Notes: generated by a model not told the origin, from the sequence alone. Positions 24,215 through 32,462 are shown, counted from the stretch's first letter. The stretch: 39,211 bases of DNA from an uncultured Ruthenibacterium sp. (GCA_944386565.1 CALXBO010000019.1:1-39211); one strand, 5' to 3'. Numbers and translations are program-made.

Positions 24215-24985
24215 ATGGAACTGTGTGAAGAACTGGAAGCGCTGCTGCGGCAGGCGCGTCCGATTTTCTGCGACGAGACGGCGCTGGCCGACGTGACGGT
24301 CAAGGGCCGGGCCAATTTTGTGACGTGCTGCGACACCGGCGTGCAGAATTTTCTGAAAGGCAAACTGGAGCGGCGCTGGCCGGACATTCAGTTCCTGGGC
24401 GAGGAGGGCGGCTGCGCCGCGCCGGACCCCGCCGGGCGCGTCTTCGTGCTCGACCCCGTGGACGGCACGGCAAATCTGATGCACCATTTCGGCCACAGCG
24501 CCATCTCTTTGGCCTTGGTGGAAAACGGCGAGCCGGTGCTCGCGCTCGTGTACAACCCGTTCCGCGATGAGATGTTCACCGCGAAAAAGGGGGCGGGCGC
24601 GTTCTGCAACGGAAAGCCCATGCGCGCCAGCGCAGCGCCGGGGCTCTCGCGCAGCGTGGTCGCCATCGGGACGTCCCCGTACGACCGCCAGTATGCCGAT
24701 TCCAATTTTGAACTCTTCCGCACGGTGTACGGCCGCTGTGAGGATATCCGCCGCACGGGCTCGGCCGCGCTCGATCTTGCTTATGTGGCGGCCGGACGTC
24801 TCGAGGGCTATTTCGAGCGCAACCTCAAGCCATGGGACTTCGCGGCAGGAATCCTTCTCGTGACGGAGGCGGGCGGACGCGTCTCCGGCTGGGACGGCAA
24901 GGCGCTGTTCCCGCTCGAAAACGCCGATGTCGCCGCCGCGGCACCCGCCGTGTTCGATGAACTTCTGGACATCCTCCGCGCCTGA
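24215..24985 (+). CDS. inositol monophosphatase-family phosphatase
   Basis: A 256-residue Mg-dependent phosphatase of the inositol monophosphatase/CysQ superfamily. Seen: FLGEEGG (60-66), DPVDGTANL (80-88, the metal-binding signature), and WDFAAGILLVTEAGG, the C-terminal metal-binding and helix segment. Length is typical. Substrates of this group include inositol phosphates, fructose-1,6-bisphosphate and PAP; the sequence does not decide among them. GAGAGGAG precedes the ATG. It follows the Crp/Fnr gene closely and ends in a terminator. Confidence 0.85.
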   Translation: MELCEELEALLRQARPIFCDETALADVTVKGRANFVTCCDTGVQNFLKGKLERRWPDIQFLGEEGGCAAPDPAGRVFVLDPVDGTANLMHHFGHSAISLALVENGEPVLALVYNPFRDEMFTAKKGAGAFCNGKPMRASAAPGLSRSVVAIGTSPYDRQYADSNFELFRTVYGRCEDIRRTGSAALDLAYVAAGRLEGYFERNLKPWDFAAGILLVTEAGGRVSGWDGKALFPLENADVAAAAPAVFDELLDILRA

Positions 24986-24995
24986 AATATAAGAT

Positions 24996-25038
24996 ACAGC
25001 CGCCGGTCTCCCCCAATGGGGTGCCGGCGGCTGTTTCA
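24996..25038 (+). terminator. terminator after the IMPase-like gene
   Basis: ACAGCCGCCGG (24996-25006) pairs with CCGGCGGCTGT (25024-25034). Only a weak T-rich tail follows. Confidence 0.6.
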
Positions 25039-25145
25039 TATATAAATTTTACACGTCCCTGACAGAAACCGCCTTGGTCGTTTTTCCGGTCAGGCGTAGG
25101 ATAATCACAGAAGAAAACGCAGACCGGGAAAGGACGCGATGAAAC

Positions 25146-25418
25146 ATGAAACAACAGCACAGACTGGCGGGGGCGATCGGCATTGTGATCGCACTTGCGG
25201 TGCTTGCCGGGGTGCTGACCGCCGTGGTGTTCGCAGACCGAGAAGTTCCGCAGCAGGAGCAGGCCGCGCAGACGGTGCAGATTGCCGAACGCGATGCGGG
25301 CGCGGCGGATGCGCAGCAGGATTACGACGGCGCGCTGACATGCTTCTGGCTGATCCTCTCGGGATTGGCGGCGGCGTCCCTGTGTCTCTCCGTTTCTCAG
25401 AACAAAAGCCATTCGTGA
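25146..25418 (+). CDS. small two-TM membrane protein, unknown
   Basis: A 90-residue protein with a hydrophobic N-terminal segment (residues 8-29, AGAIGIVIALAVLAGVLTAV), a Gln/Glu/Ala-rich external loop and a second hydrophobic segment (about 63-83, CFWLILSGLAAASLCLSV). I recognise no family. GGAAAGGACGCG precedes an ATG at 25139 that opens a different frame and this one at 25146; the frame chosen gives clear membrane segments. It is monocistronic, with a strong terminator shared with the opposite-strand gene. Confidence 0.55.
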   Translation: MKQQHRLAGAIGIVIALAVLAGVLTAVVFADREVPQQEQAAQTVQIAERDAGAADAQQDYDGALTCFWLILSGLAAASLCLSVSQNKSHS

Positions 25419-25422
25419 ACAG

Positions 25423-25465
25423 AAAAAATCTCCCGCCTTCCTGTAAGAAAGGCGGGAGATTTTTT
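25423..25465. terminator. bidirectional terminator
   Basis: AAAAATCTCCCGCC pairs with GGCGGGAGATTTTT, with T-tracts on both strands. It lies between convergent genes and overlaps the stop codon of the anti-sigma gene. Confidence 0.88.
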
Positions 25466-26387
25466 ATGCAAGGACCGAAGCAAGTTCCAGCCGGTCAAGC
25501 AGCGCCGTCACCTCGTCGAACGTGCAGCCGTCCGTGTAGATCGAGACGGATTTGCATCCGTTCGCGGCCTGCACCCAGACCTGCCCGTCAAACTCTGTGA
25601 CGAGCGCCTCGGCGCCGTCGCGTGTCACGACGACCTCGGCGCGGTCATACGCGTCGTTCAGGATGTATTCGGGGTGCTCACCATAGTCGAACGTGACGTC
25701 ATACGTGTAGCTGAGCGTAAACCGCTTCCCCTGCGCCGTCGTGTAGCCGAGGTGCACTTTGTTCCAAAGCAGCGTCCCGTCGGATGCGCTGCGGCCGTAC
25801 GAGACCATCTGTCCGCCGTCATCCGGCGTCATCGTCTGCGTCAGGCAAGCGAGATCCCACTCGGGGCCGCCCTCCAGAGAAACGCATTCGGCGTAGGAGG
25901 CCGACGTGCGGTATTCGGTCACGACGTCGCCGTAGAGATCGTTGCCGGTGCTCCGCCCGAGCGTGCGGCGCTCCCAGCCGTCTTTCGCACTGCCCGTCTC
26001 ATACGTGAGCTGCGTCTCCTCAATGAGGCCGCGCTCCATCGCGCGTGCGACGTATTCGGCGGACGTCTCCATGTCTTTGTTCTCCTCGGCGGGGCTGGGA
26101 TAACCGCACATCACGGCGTATCCGGGATTGTCCTGTTCGAACCGGCGGGAGAGCGCTTCGAGCGAATCAAAAAAGAAAATGTCCCGGTGGTTGATCACAT
26201 AGTCCGCGGCAAACGCCGACGCCGTCAGAACCACGGCGGCAGCCGCGGCGACGAGCGCCGCGCGCCGGATGCGTTTTGCCCTCGAAAAGCGGACGGTTTT
26301 TCCGCTGTCGATCATGCTGCATACCTCCTCAAGCGTCCGGCCGGAGGCGTGAAGCGGAGCGAATGCTCCCTGAATGTCCTGTTTCAT
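25464..26387 (-). CDS. probable membrane anti-sigma factor
   Basis: A 307-residue single-pass membrane protein. Seen: a cytoplasmic N-terminus of about 40 residues with TLEEVCSMIDSGK and a basic patch (RAKRIRRA), a membrane helix at about 43-61 (AALVAAAAAVVLTASAFAA), then a large external domain of about 240 residues with many strand-like segments and no known motif. In architecture it resembles the DUF4179-type partners of clostridial ECF sigma factors. Its ATG overlaps the sigma stop (ATGA), so the two are translationally coupled, as anti-sigma genes usually are. The signal it senses is unknown. Confidence 0.72.
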   Translation of the reverse strand: MKQDIQGAFAPLHASGRTLEEVCSMIDSGKTVRFSRAKRIRRAALVAAAAAVVLTASAFAADYVINHRDIFFFDSLEALSRRFEQDNPGYAVMCGYPSPAEENKDMETSAEYVARAMERGLIEETQLTYETGSAKDGWERRTLGRSTGNDLYGDVVTEYRTSASYAECVSLEGGPEWDLACLTQTMTPDDGGQMVSYGRSASDGTLLWNKVHLGYTTAQGKRFTLSYTYDVTFDYGEHPEYILNDAYDRAEVVVTRDGAEALVTEFDGQVWVQAANGCKSVSIYTDGCTFDEVTALLDRLELASVLA

Positions 26388-26863
26388 TGTTCGTCCTCCT
26401 CCGACAAAATCCGTTTGAGCCGTTCCTTTGCGCGGGCCAGCCGGGTCCCCACCGTTCCGCTGCGAAGATGCAGAAGCTGCGCGATCTCTTCGATTTTGTA
26501 TCCCTCATAATAATAGAGATAGATCACCACGCGATATTTCGGGTCGAGCGCCATCACTGCGTCGAACACCTCGCTGTAGCGCGGCTGTTCGAACGTGAGG
26601 GTGTTGGCGTACTCGGCGTAGTCCTCGGTGTGCCGCCAGGGTGAGCGCCAGTGCTTTTTGCATTCGTTGAGCGTCACGCGGATCAGCCAGTATTTGGCGT
26701 GATCGTCGTTCTCGAACGTCTTGTCCGTCTCGTACAGGCGCAGCAGTACCGTCTGGGTTACGTCGTCGGCGTCCGCGCGGCTCTTCAGACAGCTGAAGGC
26801 GACGCGGAACACGGCGTCCTTGTGCTGCTGTGCCAGGTTGAGGAATTGCTCTTTGTCCGGCAT
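26384..26863 (-). CDS. ECF-type RNA polymerase sigma factor
   Basis: A 159-residue sigma-70-family (ECF) factor. Seen: region 2 (residues about 10-75: HKDAVFRVAFSCLKSRADAD, with DVTQTVLLRLYE, then WLIRVTLNECKKHW) and region 4 (about 100-155: ALDPKYRVVIYLYYYEGYKI, EEIAQLLHLRSGTVGTRLAR). It redirects RNA polymerase to stress or envelope promoters and is presumably held by the membrane protein encoded just downstream. AAGGAG precedes the ATG. A perfect 16-bp palindrome (26879-26894) lies before its ribosome binding site. I cannot identify the ECF promoter with confidence. Confidence 0.9.
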   Translation of the reverse strand: MPDKEQFLNLAQQHKDAVFRVAFSCLKSRADADDVTQTVLLRLYETDKTFENDDHAKYWLIRVTLNECKKHWRSPWRHTEDYAEYANTLTFEQPRYSEVFDAVMALDPKYRVVIYLYYYEGYKIEEIAQLLHLRSGTVGTRLARAKERLKRILSEEDEQ

Positions 26864-26878
26864 GGGTCAGGCTCCTTC

Positions 26879-26894
26879 GTGAAAAGCTTTTCAC
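26879..26894. promoter_or_regulatory. perfect palindrome before the sigma factor
   Basis: GTGAAAAGCTTTTCAC is a perfect 16-bp palindrome directly upstream of the AAGGAG of the sigma gene. It may be an operator for an unidentified dimeric regulator or an mRNA hairpin near the ribosome binding site. Confidence 0.4.
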
Positions 26895-26964
26895 CGGTAA
26901 TATCCGTGAGACGGCCGCTTTTTTTCATGCTTCGAAAAAATTTTTTCCGGCGTCGCCCCGAAAA

Positions 26965-27009
26965 AGGCAAAAACGGGCGGCAGGCGAAGAAACTGCCTGC
27001 CGCCCGTTT
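26965..27009 (-). terminator. terminator of the alcohol dehydrogenase gene
   Basis: AAACGGGCGGCAGGC (26971-26985) pairs with GCCTGCCGCCCGTTT (26995-27009). TTTTTGCC-type T-rich sequence follows on the minus strand. Confidence 0.8.
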
Positions 27010-27015
27010 GCGGAT

Positions 27016-28050
27016 TCAGCACTCCACGGCGACTTTCATCACGCCGTCCCGGCGCGATTCAAACAACTCATAGGCTTTGTCGATTCCCCGCAGCGGGAAC
27101 GTGTGCGTGATGAGGGGTGTGGTGTCAATCTTCCCCGCGGCGATGAGGTCGAGCGTTTCCTTGCAGCGGCATCCGTCCACGCCGCCTGTCTTGAAGGTCA
27201 GATTCTTGCCGTACATCTCGGGCAGAGGGAGTGTCTGCGGGCCGTCATACAGCGCCACCACAGTCACGACCGCGTTCGGGCGCGCACACTCCCATGCCGC
27301 GCGGAAACTCGCGGCGCTGCCTGCGACTTCAAGAACGGCATCCGCGCCGCCGTGGCGGCTGTGCGCGCGGACGAACTCGGAAAGCCCCTCCGCGCCGCAT
27401 GTCAGCACGCCCGGAAAACGGCGGCGTACGAAATCGAGACGCTCCGCGTCGGTGTCGCACACGATGATGCAGCCCGGATCGAGAAGCCGCGCGCATTCGA
27501 GCGTGCACAGTCCCGTAGGTCCCGCGCCGAGAATGAGGACGGTGTCGCCCGGACGGATCTCCGCGATCTGCGCGGCCCAGTATCCGGTGGCGAGAATGTC
27601 GCCGACAAACAGCGCCTGTCGGTCCGTCACGCCGTCGGGGATTTTGTTGAGTCCCTGATCGGCGTGCGGAACGCGCACGTATTCCGCCTGCCCGCCGTCG
27701 ATGCGGCAGCCGAGCGCCCAGCCGCCGTCCGGGTCGGTGCAGTTGTTCACCCAGCCGTTTTGACAGAAAAAGCACTCGCCGCAGAACGTCTCCACGTTGA
27801 CCGTCACGCGGTCGCCCGGCTTCACGGACGAGACCGCGCTCCCCACGGACTCCACCACGCCGACCATCTCGTGCCCGACCGTGATGCCCGGAACGGCGCG
27901 CGGCACGGAGCCGTGCTTGATATGCAGGTCGCTCGTGCAGATGCTGGCCAGCGTCACCTTGACAATGGCGTCATGCTCGTCCAGAAGAACGGGTTTCGGC
28001 TTTTCCAGCAGCTCAAATGTTCCGTGTTTTACATAGGTATATGCCAGCAT
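27016..28050 (-). CDS. zinc-dependent medium-chain alcohol dehydrogenase
   Basis: A 344-residue oxidoreductase of the zinc MDR family. Seen: catalytic-zinc residues C38 and H60-E61 (GHEMVG), structural-zinc cysteines C90, C93, C96 and C104, and the nucleotide-binding Rossmann motif GAGPTG (175-180) followed by DTDAER, an acidic end suited to NAD. It is expected to interconvert an alcohol or polyol with its carbonyl. Threonine, sorbitol and butanediol dehydrogenases share this layout, and the substrate cannot be chosen. The ATG at 28050 follows GAGGAGG; the upstream extension to 28125 is not supported. A promoter with 19-bp spacer and MerR-type operator lies at 28158-28188, divergent from the MerR gene. 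Confidence 0.88.
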   Translation of the reverse strand: MLAYTYVKHGTFELLEKPKPVLLDEHDAIVKVTLASICTSDLHIKHGSVPRAVPGITVGHEMVGVVESVGSAVSSVKPGDRVTVNVETFCGECFFCQNGWVNNCTDPDGGWALGCRIDGGQAEYVRVPHADQGLNKIPDGVTDRQALFVGDILATGYWAAQIAEIRPGDTVLILGAGPTGLCTLECARLLDPGCIIVCDTDAERLDFVRRRFPGVLTCGAEGLSEFVRAHSRHGGADAVLEVAGSAASFRAAWECARPNAVVTVVALYDGPQTLPLPEMYGKNLTFKTGGVDGCRCKETLDLIAAGKIDTTPLITHTFPLRGIDKAYELFESRRDGVMKVAVEC

Positions 28051-28157
28051 GGCGGCGGCCTCCTCGCATTTCGCCCGGCGGGGCGTCGTTTTCTCCAGTG
28101 TACCACGATGCGCGCGCTGGCTCAACCTCTTTTCCCGGTTGCATCCGAATGACAGAC

Positions 28158-28192
28158 GGTGTAAACTCTAATCAAAGATGAGAGTTTGACAG
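28158..28192. promoter_or_regulatory. MerR operator between merR-type gene and dehydrogenase
   Basis: AAACTCT (28163-28169) and AGAGTTT (28181-28187) form a 7-bp inverted repeat with 11 bases between. On the minus strand CAAACT, 19 bases and TACACC make a promoter of the long-spacer type that MerR proteins activate by twisting DNA. The same half-sites recur at 29087-29117. It probably controls the dehydrogenase and may also govern the regulator itself. Confidence 0.65.
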
Positions 28193-28202
28193 GGAGGATA
28201 CT

Positions 28203-29048
28203 ATGAAAGAAGGATTGCTCCCCATCGGGAAGATGGCAAAGCTCAATCACGTTTCCATTCCGACGCTGCGGCTCTATGACGAAATCGGCCTGTTCAAGCC
28301 CCGATGCGTCGACCCGGAGACCGGATACCGCTATTACGACATCACACAGAACGCCCGCCTTGATATGATCGCGTACATGAAAGAACTCGGCATGAGCCTT
28401 TCGGAGATCGGTGAGGCGCTCGGGCGGGAGGACATCACGCTCATCGAGGAGCTTTTGGCGCAGAAAAACGAGCAGCTCCACGAACAGATGCGCCAGCTCA
28501 AGGCGCGCCATGACGCGGTCGAGCGGGCCATCCAGTCCATCGAGCGATACCGAAAATCCCCGGCCACAGGCACGCTGTCGCTGGAATACATCGACCGGCG
28601 CACCGTCTGGGGCATTCCGTGCACGGAGAATTTCTATCAGAAGGACATCCACAGCTACGAAAAAATGCTGATGCGCCTGCGGGAAAATCTGGAGGATGCG
28701 GGATTTCCGCAGATCCATTCCTACAACGTCGGCACGTCCATCGCGCGGGAGGACTTTGAACAGGGCCGCCTTGCGGCGGGGAACATTTTCATTTTTGCGG
28801 GGCGTACCGTGCCGGGCGGGCAGTCCGGGTGCCGCGTGGTGGACAGCGGTATGTTCGCCTGTGTGTATCTCGATAACTATGACGACGAAGTGCGGGGCAT
28901 CACGATGCTGCGCGAATACTGTGCGGTGAACCGCTGCCGCGTCGCGGGGGACTATATCTGTGAGGTGATGACGGGCTTCAACGTGTTTGACAACGATCCT
29001 CGCACGATGTTCCTGCGCCTGCAGGTTCCCGTGACGTTCCCGAAATGA
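28203..29048 (+). CDS. MerR-family regulator with GyrI-like effector domain
   Basis: A 281-residue MerR-family activator. Seen: winged HTH (residues 5-75: LPIGKMAKLNHVSIPTLRLY, DEIGLF, then DPETGYRYY), a dimerisation coiled coil (about 80-118) and a C-terminal effector-binding domain (about 125-280) of the BmrR/GyrI type, as in multidrug-sensing members. A small hydrophobic ligand or metabolite is expected. GGGAGGA precedes the ATG. Two copies of a matching operator flank the gene, one before the divergent dehydrogenase and one before the downstream dihydrodipicolinate-reductase-like gene, so these are its probable targets. Confidence 0.88.
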   Translation: MKEGLLPIGKMAKLNHVSIPTLRLYDEIGLFKPRCVDPETGYRYYDITQNARLDMIAYMKELGMSLSEIGEALGREDITLIEELLAQKNEQLHEQMRQLKARHDAVERAIQSIERYRKSPATGTLSLEYIDRRTVWGIPCTENFYQKDIHSYEKMLMRLRENLEDAGFPQIHSYNVGTSIAREDFEQGRLAAGNIFIFAGRTVPGGQSGCRVVDSGMFACVYLDNYDDEVRGITMLREYCAVNRCRVAGDYICEVMTGFNVFDNDPRTMFLRLQVPVTFPK

Positions 29049-29086
29049 GGAGAAATGTTTTTATGTGAAAAAAATCACAAAACACC

Positions 29087-29117
29087 TTGACTCTATTCCG
29101 ACATGAGGGTTTACACT
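29087..29117 (+). promoter_or_regulatory. MerR-type promoter (19-bp spacer) of the DapB-like gene
   Basis: TTGACT (29087-29092), 19 bases, then TACACT (29112-29117). The spacer carries ACTCTA...ATGAGGGT half-sites like those at 28163-28187. A 19-bp spacer is the hallmark of MerR-activated promoters. Confidence 0.7.
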
Positions 29118-29196
29118 GAAATTGTAAACAGGGCGGACGGCGGTCTGGCCCGGAAAATGCAGTTTCCCCGAAGGGAATGCCAAAGGAGGCAGCTTT

Positions 29197-30222
29197 ATGG
29201 AAAAGATCAAGGTGGTCCAGTACGGATGCGGCAAAATGGCAAAGTACACGCTCCGGTATCTGTATGAGCACGGCGCGCAGATCGTCGGCGCGATCGACGT
29301 TGACCCCGCCGTCGTGGGTATGGACGTGGGCGACTTCGCCGGGCTCGGCGTCAAGACGGGCATCCTCATCTCGAACGACGCCGATAAGGTGCTCGACGAG
29401 TGCGACGCCGACGTCGCCATCGTAACGCTGTTCAGCTTTATCAACGACATTTACGATCATGTTGAAAAGTGCGTGGCCCGCGGCATCAATGTAATCACGA
29501 CCTGCGAAGAGGCCATCTATCCGTGGACGACGGCCGCGGCGCAGATCAACCGGCTGGACGCTCTGGCCAAGGAAAACAACTGCACCATCACAGGTTCCGG
29601 CATGCAGGATATTTTCTGGATCAACATTGTGGCGATGGTGGCCAGCGGATGCAACAAGCTCACGAAGATCAAAGGCGCGTACAGCTACAACGTCGAGGAT
29701 TACGGCCTCGCGCTCGCCAAGGCGCACGGATGCAATCTCACGAAAGAGGAGTTCGAGGCTCAGATCGCGCACCCTGCGGCGTTCGAGCCGTCGTACGCAT
29801 GGAACGCCAGTGAGGCGCTGTGCAGCAAGCTGGGGTTGACGATCAAATCCATCGACCAGAAGCATGTTCCGTACATCGTCGATCACGATGTGTACAGCGA
29901 GACGATGGGCCTGACCATCGAGGCGGGCCGCTGCATCGGCATGTCGGCCGTCGTGACGATTGAGACGATGCAGGGCATCACCATCGAGGAGGAGACGATC
30001 GGCAAGGTCTACGGCCCGGACGACGGCGATATGTGCGACTGGTGGCTGACGGGCGAACCCGACACCGAGTTCCATGTCGTGAAGCCTGCCACGGTTGAGC
30101 ACACCTGCGCGACGATCGTCAACCGCATTCCGACGCTGCTCACCGCGCCCGCGGGATATGTCACCTGCGATCAGCTCGACCCGCACTGTTATCTCACGTA
30201 TCCGATGGAATACCATCTGTAA
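29197..30222 (+). CDS. dihydrodipicolinate reductase-like / diaminopentanoate dehydrogenase-like oxidoreductase
   Basis: A 341-residue NAD(P)-dependent dehydrogenase of the dihydrodipicolinate reductase-like superfamily. Seen: N-terminal Rossmann fold (residues 5-40, [20 protein letters not shown], ending in AIDVDP), [28 protein letters not shown] and a substrate-binding half with GSGMQDIFW. It is longer than true DapB (about 270) and closer in form to 2,4-diaminopentanoate dehydrogenase of ornithine fermentation; no other gene of that pathway is in the window, so the substrate is unknown. AAAGGAGG precedes the ATG. It is monocistronic, with a MerR-type promoter and a terminator. Confidence 0.75.
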   Translation: MEKIKVVQYGCGKMAKYTLRYLYEHGAQIVGAIDVDPAVVGMDVGDFAGLGVKTGILISNDADKVLDECDADVAIVTLFSFINDIYDHVEKCVARGINVITTCEEAIYPWTTAAAQINRLDALAKENNCTITGSGMQDIFWINIVAMVASGCNKLTKIKGAYSYNVEDYGLALAKAHGCNLTKEEFEAQIAHPAAFEPSYAWNASEALCSKLGLTIKSIDQKHVPYIVDHDVYSETMGLTIEAGRCIGMSAVVTIETMQGITIEEETIGKVYGPDDGDMCDWWLTGEPDTEFHVVKPATVEHTCATIVNRIPTLLTAPAGYVTCDQLDPHCYLTYPMEYHL

Positions 30223-30235
30223 TTCCGCATTTCCG

Positions 30236-30270
30236 CCCGCGGACCTGCCCGGCAGGCCCGCGGGCTTTTC
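30236..30270 (+). terminator. terminator after the DapB-like gene
   Basis: CCCGCGG...CCGCGGG with an inner CCTGCC/GGCAGG forms a strong hairpin, followed by CTTTTCTATTTT. Confidence 0.8.
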
Positions 30271-30284
30271 TATTTTCCGGGCAT

Positions 30285-30312
30285 TTGCAGCGCGCGGGCA
30301 ATGTGATAGAAT
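30285..30312 (+). promoter_or_regulatory. promoter of the RNA methyltransferase gene
   Basis: TTGCAG (30285-30290), 16 bases and TAGAAT (30307-30312), with an extended -10 TGA before it. A start after 30312 favours ATG 30343 over ATG 30325. Confidence 0.6.
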
Positions 30313-30342
30313 GATACCATCAGAATGGCCGAGGAGGACAAT

Positions 30343-31161
30343 ATGGCGGATTGGATTGAGATTGACGACATTTCCCGCCCGGAACTGGACGTGTTTGCAC
30401 GGCTGACCGAAGCGCAGCTGCGAAGCCGTCAGAACCCGGAGAAGGGGATTTTTATTGCGGAGAGTCCCAAGGTCATCGAACTTGCGCTCGACGCGGGCTG
30501 CGAGCCGCTGGCGCTTCTGATGGAGCGCGACAAGATCGAAGGAGGGGCGGCGCACCTTGTACAGCGCTGCGCAGGCGTGCCGCTCTACACCGGCCCGCGC
30601 GAGGTGCTGGCACAGCTGACGGGTTTTGCGCTCACGCGCGGCGTGCTGTGCGCAATGCGCCGTCCGAAGCTGCGGACGATGGAGGAAGTGTGCGCCGGGG
30701 CAAAGCGTATCACGGTGCTCGAGGGGGTTGTGGACGCGACGAACATCGGCGCGATCTTCCGCTCGGCTGCGGCGCTCAACGTGGACGGCGTACTGCTCAC
30801 CTCCACTTGTTGCGACCCGCTGCGCCGCCGCGCCGCGCGCGTCAGCATGGGCACGGTGTTCCAGATTCCGTGGGCGCGCATCGACGCGGAATGGCCGGAC
30901 GAAGGGCTGGAATTCCTGCGCCGGGCCGGTTTTCAGACGGCTGCGCTCGCGCTCAGCGACGATTCCGTCAGCATCGAGGACCCGCGCCTTGCCGCGGCGG
31001 AAAAGCTCGCCGTTGTGCTCGGGACGGAGGGCGACGGCCTGTGTGAGCGCACCGTCGCGCGCTGCGACGTCACGGTGCGCATCCCGATGGCGCACGGTGT
31101 GGATTCGCTCAACGTCGCCGCGGCCGCAGCGCTCGCGTTCTGGGAGACCCGGGTGCGCTGA
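30343..31161 (+). CDS. SpoU/TrmH-family RNA 2'-O-methyltransferase
   Basis: A 272-residue RNA methyltransferase of the SPOUT class. Seen: an N-terminal substrate-binding part (residues 1-110) and the three TrmH motifs: GVVDATNIGAIFRSAAALN (motif 1), LAVVLGTEGDGL (motif 2) and IPMAHGVDSLNVAAAAALAF (motif 3). These form the knotted S-adenosylmethionine site. Members modify a ribose in tRNA or 23S rRNA; the target is unassigned. ATG 30343 has GAGGAGG at a proper distance, while ATG 30325 would have none. It is monocistronic, with its own promoter and terminator. Confidence 0.9.
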   Translation: MADWIEIDDISRPELDVFARLTEAQLRSRQNPEKGIFIAESPKVIELALDAGCEPLALLMERDKIEGGAAHLVQRCAGVPLYTGPREVLAQLTGFALTRGVLCAMRRPKLRTMEEVCAGAKRITVLEGVVDATNIGAIFRSAAALNVDGVLLTSTCCDPLRRRAARVSMGTVFQIPWARIDAEWPDEGLEFLRRAGFQTAALALSDDSVSIEDPRLAAAEKLAVVLGTEGDGLCERTVARCDVTVRIPMAHGVDSLNVAAAAALAFWETRVR

Positions 31162-31178
31162 ATACATTTTTCCGCAGG

Positions 31179-31228
31179 GAGTATCACTTTGCTCCGTTTG
31201 TGCACGGTGCAAAGCGGTACTCTTTTTT
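31179..31228 (+). terminator. terminator after the methyltransferase
   Basis: GAGTATCACTTTGC (31179-31192) pairs with GCAAAGCGGTACTC (31209-31222), with one wobble and one mismatch, followed by six T residues. Confidence 0.8.
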
Positions 31229-31242
31229 GTCGCAAAAATACA

Positions 31243-31293
31243 TTGACAAAAAAATGTCAGGTGCTATAGTGAATGAGGGTACACATCTGTACC
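31243..31293 (+). promoter_or_regulatory. gldA promoter with two palindromes
   Basis: TTGACA (31243-31248), 16 bases and TATAGT (31265-31270) form a near-consensus promoter. Two inverted repeats lie on it: TGACA...TGTCA (31244-31259) over the -35, and GGTACA-CATC-TGTACC (31278-31293) right after the predicted start. The second is in a typical repressor position. The binding protein is unknown. Confidence 0.6.
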
Positions 31294-31319
31294 GAAACCA
31301 TGCAACGGAGGGAAATCCT

Positions 31320-32411
31320 ATGGCAAATATCATCATTGCGCCGGGCCGCTACATCCAGGGTCAGGGCGAACTGAACAACATCGGCAAATACACGCAGCCG
31401 CTCGGCACAAAGGCGTTCGTGCTCATCAGCAAATCCGGTTACGGCCGCGTGGGTGAGATGGTCGAAAAGAGCTTTGAAGCCGCCGGGTGCAGCGTTCATT
31501 TTGAGTATTTCAACGGCGAGTGCTGCAAGACGGAGATCAACCGCCTGAAAGCGCGCTTTGACGAACTCGGCTGCGACGTGTGCGTTGGCATCGGCGGCGG
31601 CAAAATTCACGACACCTCGAAGGCTCTGGCATACTATGCCAAGAAGCCGGTCGTGATCGTGCCGACCATCGCGGGAACGGACGCGCCGTGCTCCGCGCTG
31701 TCCGTCATCTACACGGACGAGGGCGTGTTCGAGGAATACCTGTGGCTGCCCGCAAACCCCAATGTCGTGCTGGTGGATACGGACGTCGTCAGCAAGGCTC
31801 CTGCCCGTCTGCTGGTCTCCGGCATGGGCGATGCGCTGGCCACGTACTTTGAGGCGAAGGCTACCGCCGACGCCGACGCGGCGACCTGTGCGGGCGGAAA
31901 GGTGACGCACGCGGCGCTCGTTCTGGCCCGCGCGTGCTACGACACGCTGCTGGCCGACGGCCTGAAGGCCTGCCTTGCGGTGGAGCAGCACGTCTGCACG
32001 CCCGCTGTTGAGAACATCATCGAGGCAAACACCTATCTGTCCGGCATCGGCTTTGAATCCGGCGGTCTGGCCGGCGCGCACGCCATCCACAACGGCTTCA
32101 CCGTTGCGCCCGAGACGCACAAGATGTATCACGGTGAGAAAGTTGCGTTCGGCACGCTCGTCCAGCTCGTGCTGCAGAACGCCGACATGGATCAGATCGA
32201 GGAAGTGCTCGACTTCTGCATGAGCGTCGGTCTGCCCACGACGCTGGCTGACCTCGGCATGGAGAACCCGAGCGAGGAGACGCTGCGCGCAGTGGCGCAG
32301 GCGGCGGCCGCTCCGGGCGAGACCATCCACAACATGCCCATGGAAGTGACGGCGGACAAGGTCTACGCCGCCATCCTCGCAGCCGATGCGCTCGGCCGCG
32401 CGTACAAATAA
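31320..32411 (+). CDS. gldA: glycerol dehydrogenase, iron/zinc alcohol dehydrogenase family
   Basis: A 363-residue NAD-dependent polyol dehydrogenase. Seen: GIGGGKIHDTSKA (91-103, dinucleotide binding), PTIAGTDAPCSALSVIY, and metal ligands D171 (GMGDALATYFEA), His in AGAHAIHNG and His in YHGEKVAFG, all as in GldA. It oxidises glycerol to dihydroxyacetone, and GldA enzymes also reduce related aldehydes and ketones. Here the gene runs convergently into the rhamnose operon and could reduce the L-lactaldehyde released by RhaD to 1,2-propanediol (inference). ATG 31320 follows GGAGGG. The upstream part of the frame (from 31200) covers the promoter and is not coding. Confidence 0.9.
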   Translation: MANIIIAPGRYIQGQGELNNIGKYTQPLGTKAFVLISKSGYGRVGEMVEKSFEAAGCSVHFEYFNGECCKTEINRLKARFDELGCDVCVGIGGGKIHDTSKALAYYAKKPVVIVPTIAGTDAPCSALSVIYTDEGVFEEYLWLPANPNVVLVDTDVVSKAPARLLVSGMGDALATYFEAKATADADAATCAGGKVTHAALVLARACYDTLLADGLKACLAVEQHVCTPAVENIIEANTYLSGIGFESGGLAGAHAIHNGFTVAPETHKMYHGEKVAFGTLVQLVLQNADMDQIEEVLDFCMSVGLPTTLADLGMENPSEETLRAVAQAAAAPGETIHNMPMEVTADKVYAAILAADALGRAYK

Positions 32412-32419
32412 ACACAGAC

Positions 32420-32462
32420 AAAAAAGCGGCGCGGCCCCCGTTTCGGGGCCGCGCCGTTTTTT
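32420..32462. terminator. bidirectional terminator between gldA and rhaD
   Basis: CGGCGCGGCCCC (32427-32438) pairs with GGGGCCGCGCCG (32445-32456), with A and T tracts on the two sides. Confidence 0.9.

Noticed and set aside
28978..31212. 744-codon minus-strand open frame
   Set aside because: Antisense to the DapB-like and methyltransferase genes; Arg/His-rich shadow.
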